Below, one piece after another: positions 7,158 to 10,407 of a DNA stretch of 10,407 nt. Position 1 is the stretch's first letter, and each line of letters opens with the position of its first letter. The position numbers and the translations under genes were made by a program. The notes beneath the pieces were generated by a model. It saw nothing but the letters and a program-made list of their open reading frames with translations, did not search any database and was not told the DNA's origin. This DNA comes from VBAT01 sp036520835. Its GTDB lineage: Bacteria; Bacteroidota; Bacteroidia; Chitinophagales; Chitinophagaceae. The stretch is taken from contig DATDIX010000055.1 of assembly GCA_036520835.1 (NCBI GenBank), forward strand, positions 1-10,407, in the 5' to 3' direction.

Positions 7158-7404
7158 GCTTTCTTGTTAGTCTACCTTTCTCTTTCTTCCTGGTGATTTA
7201 GCTCCTTTGCATTAGGAGTCCTATCCCCCACTTTTAAATATATTTATCCCGTTTAGCAGGTACTTTTATAGCCGGTTTTTCAACTACAGATAGCTTTTTA
7301 CCCTGGTCAATACTGCAATACCGTATTCAAACAACCGTTCGGCGAAGAAAATATCCCTTTAACCGAAAACAAAAAATAGATTCAAAGCACGGTATTACTT
7401 TTAT

Positions 7405-7581
7405 ATCCAGATAGAAATCCAAATCCAAGTCCGTCCGAAAAAAATCCGATGTCCTGAAAAACTAGCCATGATCCGTTGAAAGACCAAAAACCTAAGATCC
7501 AGATGTCCAAAAAAAACCATTCATTCAAAATTCATTTTAATGATTAGAATTTTACGAGAAACGATCCAATCCTGAAAAACT
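7405..7581. repeat. Degenerate ATCC(N)ATGTCC(tg)AAAAA repeats
   Basis: Three clear imperfect copies are seen: 7444-7463 (ATCCGATGTCCTGAAAAACT), 7497-7514 (ATCCAGATGTCCAAAAAA) and 7564-7581 (ATCCAATCCTGAAAAACT). Shorter related pieces (ATCCAGAT, ATCCAA, ATCCAA, TCCGTCCGAAAA) occur at 7405-7443. The first and third share CCTGAAAAACT. Spacing is irregular (53 and 67 bases start to start), so this is not a CRISPR array. Confidence 0.5.
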
Positions 7582-7644
7582 GCGTATGTTAGAATCTGTA
7601 TCATGAAAACTAAAACAAAAATTTAAAAGGTTTTAGCATACACA

Positions 7645-7677
7645 AAGCCCGGCACCACCGCCGGGCTTCTTTTTTTT
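7645..7677 (+). terminator. Strong rho-independent terminator on the plus strand
   Basis: A perfect 9-bp stem, AAGCCCGGC (7645-7653) with GCCGGGCTT (7660-7668), encloses ACCACC and is followed by C and eight T residues (7670-7677). On the minus strand only a short T run follows the hairpin, so it acts mainly on plus-strand transcripts. The nearest plus-strand stop codon is 488 bases upstream, so a transcript must cross otherwise empty sequence to reach it. Confidence 0.88.
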
Positions 7678-7744
7678 CTGTAAACGCCGGTTAGGGCTGC
7701 TTTCAAATTTTATTATTGAACCTGGTAAAAACTGGGCCAACAAA

Positions 7745-8401
7745 TTAACTATTCAACTTTTTCATTTCCCTGTAATCATAAATAAAAGATCCTTCCTTTT
7801 TTCCCTTTGCGGCATTCAGCATCGCTCCGGCGACTGCTTTTGCATGAATAGCTTTATATTTTGTTGGAATAAGAAACGACAGGGCTGTCATTATCGCTTT
7901 CCCTATCTTCTCACCCAGGCGAAACTCTTTTCTTTCTCCCATTAAAACGGATGGCCGCATGATATGAACTGATCTTAACCCACTTTCTTTCACAGCCTCT
8001 TCCACTTCGCCTTTTAACTTTAAGTAGAAATTGCTGCTTTTACTGTTTGCCCCGACGGCTGAAACCAATACAAATATTTCGCAACCCGTCATTTTGCAAA
8101 GGCGGGCTGCTTTTACAGTTATATCATAGTCAATTTTTCGATAGGCTTCCTTGTCGCCTTTTACTTTACGTTGAGTAGTACCAATAGTGCAGAATACAAC
8201 ATCGCTGCCATCAATGGCTAATTGCAGTGATTCTGCATCATTGAAGTCAACTAATTTTATTTCTGTGCAAGGATCATTTTTTGGCATTGGCCTGCGGACG
8301 ATCAGCCGGATGGTTTCAAAACTCTTATCCTTTTTCAGGAGTTCATAAAGATAGCTGCCGACCAGCCCGGTGACACCAATGATAGTTGCTGTTTTACTCA
8401 T
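7745..8401 (-). CDS. NAD(P)-binding atypical SDR protein (HTATIP2/TIP30-like)
   Basis: A 218-residue single-domain Rossmann protein. The dinucleotide-binding loop is GVTGLVG (9-15), after the first strand TATII; basic residues R36-R37 after the second strand suggest preference for NADP(H). Further family marks are DVVFCTIGTTQ (68-78), VSAVGA (113-118), a Y126-x3-K130 pair in NFYLKLKGEVEEAV, which matches the atypical-SDR FY...KGE.E pattern, and MRPSVLMGER (148-157). The length is typical of the HTATIP2/YwnB-like group of NAD(P)-binding oxidoreductase-like proteins, many of which have no proven substrate. Start is the ATG at 8401, only 22 bases from the divergent murB start, so its promoter probably lies within the murB coding region. 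No operon partner is visible and the reaction is unknown. Confidence 0.85.
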   Translation of the reverse strand: MSKTATIIGVTGLVGSYLYELLKKDKSFETIRLIVRRPMPKNDPCTEIKLVDFNDAESLQLAIDGSDVVFCTIGTTQRKVKGDKEAYRKIDYDITVKAARLCKMTGCEIFVLVSAVGANSKSSNFYLKLKGEVEEAVKESGLRSVHIMRPSVLMGERKEFRLGEKIGKAIMTALSFLIPTKYKAIHAKAVAGAMLNAAKGKKEGSFIYDYREMKKLNS

Positions 8402-8423
8402 AAAAAATCAGGATGTTTGCAGT

Positions 8424-9455
8424 ATGCAAATTCTGGAAAATATTTCATTAAAGCCATTTAATACTTTCGGGATAGATACAAAAGCCAGGTATTTTTCTTC
8501 CTGTTCAGATGATGAGGAACTTGCTGAGCTAATGGTGCATGCGGAAAAACTTGTTGCTCATAACGCAGCACTCGGCACTTTCATTCTTGGCGGTGGCAGC
8601 AATATTCTTTTGACCGGGGATGTAAATGCCTTTGTCGTAAAGAATGAAATAAAGGGAGTAGAAGAGATACATGAGGATAGCGAGTATGTATATGTAAAAG
8701 CCGGGGCAGGAGAGAACTGGCATGCATTTGTACTGCATTGTCTCCGGCACAATTGGGCCGGTGTTGAGAATTTATCACTGATCCCCGGTAATGTCGGTGC
8801 ATCGCCCATGCAGAATATCGGCGCTTATGGGGTAGAGTTGGCAGATGTTTTCTGGTGTCTTGACGCATATCATTTGAAGGAAAAGAAGGTTGTGACATTT
8901 ACGTTAAGCGATTGCAAATTTGGTTACAGGGAAAGTGTTTTTAAGAATATTTATAAGGACCGGTTTGTGATATTGAATGTTACATTCAGGTTGCGGAAGA
9001 AACCGGTTTTTCATACCAGCTATGGCGCTATACAGCAGGAGTTGGAAAAAATGAAAGTAAAAGATCTCAGCATCCATGCCATATCACAGGCGGTGATCAA
9101 TATCCGGTCATCAAAGCTGCCCGATCCTGTAATAGTTGGTAATGCCGGGAGTTTTTTTAAGAACCCTGAGATCACAGGTAATAAATATGAGTCACTGAAA
9201 GAGAAATTTCCGGGGATTGTTGCCTATTCACTGGCCGGCGGAAATTATAAACTGGCGGCTGGCTGGATGATTGAGCAATGCGGGTGGAAAGGTTTTCGGG
9301 AAGGGGACGCAGGTGTGCACCCTGCGCAAGCGCTGGTGCTGGTGAATTATGGCAAAGCTTCCGGGGAAAGCATATACGAACTCAGTGAACGGATTTTAAA
9401 AAGCGTAGACCAGCAATTCGGGGTTTTGCTGGAGAGGGAGGTTAATATTATTTAA
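8424..9455 (+). CDS. murB: UDP-N-acetylenolpyruvoylglucosamine reductase
   Basis: MurB reduces UDP-GlcNAc-enolpyruvate to UDP-MurNAc with NADPH and FAD in the cytoplasm, the second committed step of peptidoglycan synthesis. The 343-residue product is close to the E. coli enzyme in length (type I). It starts with the family phrase LKPFNTFGIDTKA. The FAD domain shows ILGGGSNILL (GGGSN at 56-60) and IPGNVGASPMQNIGAYG (120-136). Catalytic residues, by comparison with E. coli R159, S229 and E325, are R169 in FGYRES, S243 in GNAGSFFKNP and E339 near the end (LEREV). Start is the ATG at 8424; an in-frame ATG at 8370 would add 18 residues not fitting the family and overlap the divergent gene. It stands alone rather than in a cell-wall gene cluster. 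It is complete. Confidence 0.96.
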   Translation: MQILENISLKPFNTFGIDTKARYFSSCSDDEELAELMVHAEKLVAHNAALGTFILGGGSNILLTGDVNAFVVKNEIKGVEEIHEDSEYVYVKAGAGENWHAFVLHCLRHNWAGVENLSLIPGNVGASPMQNIGAYGVELADVFWCLDAYHLKEKKVVTFTLSDCKFGYRESVFKNIYKDRFVILNVTFRLRKKPVFHTSYGAIQQELEKMKVKDLSIHAISQAVINIRSSKLPDPVIVGNAGSFFKNPEITGNKYESLKEKFPGIVAYSLAGGNYKLAAGWMIEQCGWKGFREGDAGVHPAQALVLVNYGKASGESIYELSERILKSVDQQFGVLLEREVNII

Positions 9456-9520
9456 CAATTATGGGGTGCAGCGATTTGGAAAAGGGGGTTGTCATACTGC
9501 CAAACCTTAAACCGCCTTAT

Positions 9521-10402
9521 ATGCAAAAATTTAGCTTGTTGTTTCTCCTGCTGGTATTTGCCAGCTCATTTTCCTGGTCACAGGATAAAATTTACCGGAA
9601 AAATGGAAAGGTCGTCGAAGCTAAAGTACTTGAGATCGGAAACTCTGAAGTAAAGTACCGTGAATTCAGGAACCCTGATGGGCCTATCTATGTGCTCGAA
9701 ACAGATCGTATCAGTAAGATCGAATATGAGAATGGCAAGGTTGAAAAATTTACTGACGATTTGAAGGACCCCGAAAGATATGAAGGACAACTGAACAAAG
9801 CTATCAAGTTTGATTTCTTTGGCCCTTTACTTGGCTATACACAGTTATCATTTGAAAAAAGTACCGGGGTAGGAAAGGGATATGAAATTTCTGTCGGTAT
9901 CATTGGGGCAGGTAAATCTTCACGGCTTGAATACTATGATGCTAATAACACCTGGCAGACAGTTAAAAGAGGCCAGCTTGGTGCGTTTGCCAGCTTTGGT
10001 TACAAATTCGGGAAGCTGCCTGATTTTATTTTGTTTGGCAAAACAAGGCTCACGCATATTATGCAGGGAACCTACATAAAACCCATTCTTTACTTAGGTC
10101 ATTATAAAGAGAACCAGGTGCAATGGAAAGGAAATAATAACTACGAGTTGGGCGAGCAGAATGTAACCTTCGGTGCACTGCAACTGGAAGCGGGCAAGCA
10201 ATGGGTGTTCGGCGATAAGGTACTGCTCGATATGTACTTTGGTATGGGGTATGGGGTAGATGATAAAAAGGATTCGTATGAGTATAGTTATGATGATCCT
10301 TATGATAATACTGCAGCTTATAACTATGCTAATGCAAGAGTGGGAGCAAGCCCGGGTCTTTCCTTTTCATTCGGAGTAAAATTAGGACTGCTGATCAAAT
10401 AA
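9521..10402 (+). CDS. Exported protein, probable outer-membrane beta-barrel, function unknown
   Basis: A 293-residue protein not assignable to a named function. Residues 1-20 are a signal peptide (positive MQK, hydrophobic LLFLLLVFA, likely cut at SWS/Q21). The mature N-terminus (about 22-75) is a compact beta-rich stretch, DKIYRKNGKVVEAKVLEIG through GPIYVLETDRISKIEYENG, a type of domain seen in many exported Bacteroidota proteins. The rest has alternating aromatic/aliphatic strands typical of small outer-membrane barrels and ends with LSFSFGVKLGLLIK. A tyrosine- and aspartate-rich loop (about 247-270) is probably surface exposed. The ATG at 9521 is chosen because starting at the in-frame ATG at 9461 would bury the signal peptide 20 residues inside. 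It follows murB by 65 bases on the same strand and may be read from the same transcript, but no functional link is evident. Confidence 0.8.
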   Translation: MQKFSLLFLLLVFASSFSWSQDKIYRKNGKVVEAKVLEIGNSEVKYREFRNPDGPIYVLETDRISKIEYENGKVEKFTDDLKDPERYEGQLNKAIKFDFFGPLLGYTQLSFEKSTGVGKGYEISVGIIGAGKSSRLEYYDANNTWQTVKRGQLGAFASFGYKFGKLPDFILFGKTRLTHIMQGTYIKPILYLGHYKENQVQWKGNNNYELGEQNVTFGALQLEAGKQWVFGDKVLLDMYFGMGYGVDDKKDSYEYSYDDPYDNTAAYNYANARVGASPGLSFSFGVKLGLLIK

Positions 10403-10407
10403 AGAAG

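Larger units (their letters stand above)
7158..7744. other. 587-base intergenic region without a supported protein gene
   Basis: The region lies between HPt 2 (plus) and an NAD(P)-binding protein gene (minus), which converge. It contains AT-rich sequence with pyrimidine runs just after HPt 2 (7158-7200), a distant complementary pair AATACCGT (7317-7324) and ACGGTATT (7389-7396), a cluster of degenerate ATCC-containing repeats (about 7405-7581), and a strong plus-strand terminator at 7645-7677. It is either a long 3' untranslated region of HPt 2 or the place of an unannotated small RNA. Confidence 0.55.

Noticed and set aside
7317..7396. Distant complementary pair AATACCGT / ACGGTATT as an RNA stem or element end
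   Set aside because: Eight bases with a 64-base gap is compatible with chance; no flanking target-site duplication or transposase is present.
7405..7581. Possible CRISPR array
   Set aside because: Repeats are short, imperfect and irregularly spaced, with no unique spacers of constant length and no cas genes.
8370..8423. Earlier ATG for murB at 8370
   Set aside because: The extra 18 residues do not resemble MurB N-termini and would overlap the divergent SDR gene; the ATG at 8424 gives the usual family length.
8529..8898. Three overlapping minus-strand open frames opposite murB
   Set aside because: They occupy the antisense frames of the FAD-binding part of murB, with low-complexity composition and no family features.

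Overview
The window looks like a chromosomal segment of a Bacteroidota bacterium, probably of the Chitinophagaceae or a close relative. The clues are AT-rich spacers, a general lack of strong Shine-Dalgarno sequences, the style of the murB and priA products, hybrid histidine kinases combined with a LytTR-type regulator, and a small exported protein of a kind common in this phylum. No phage, transposase, CRISPR array, rRNA or tRNA was seen.

Layout: (1) The 3' end of priA (replication restart helicase) enters from the left, strand +. (2) Bases 402-7157 form a two-component signalling block. A minus-strand pair (HPt protein, then LytTR response regulator, overlapping by 4 bases as ATGA) diverges from a plus-strand hybrid histidine kinase across a 139-base spacer. 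A small SRPBCC-fold gene follows that kinase. A second hybrid kinase lies on the minus strand and diverges from a second HPt gene across a 317-base spacer. (3) A 587-base gene-free stretch (7158-7744) contains degenerate ATCC-rich repeats and ends in a strong plus-strand intrinsic terminator far from any plus-strand gene. (4) An atypical-SDR NAD(P)-binding gene (minus) and murB (plus) diverge with only 22 bases between start codons. (5) An exported, probably outer-membrane beta-barrel protein closes the window.

How the genes work together: both kinases have a six-segment membrane domain, a PAS domain, HisKA, HATPase and a C-terminal receiver with its phospho-acceptor aspartate. They need an HPt protein to pass phosphate to a response regulator. 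Two HPt proteins and one LytTR regulator are encoded beside them, so all parts of a His-Asp-His-Asp relay are present. The repeated divergent kinase/HPt arrangement, the ungapped similarity of the two HPt proteins and the shared membrane-domain motif of the kinases point to duplication of a kinase-HPt module with a single DNA-binding output. This wiring is inferred from layout and motifs. The signal and target genes are not visible. The remaining genes appear to be unrelated neighbours.
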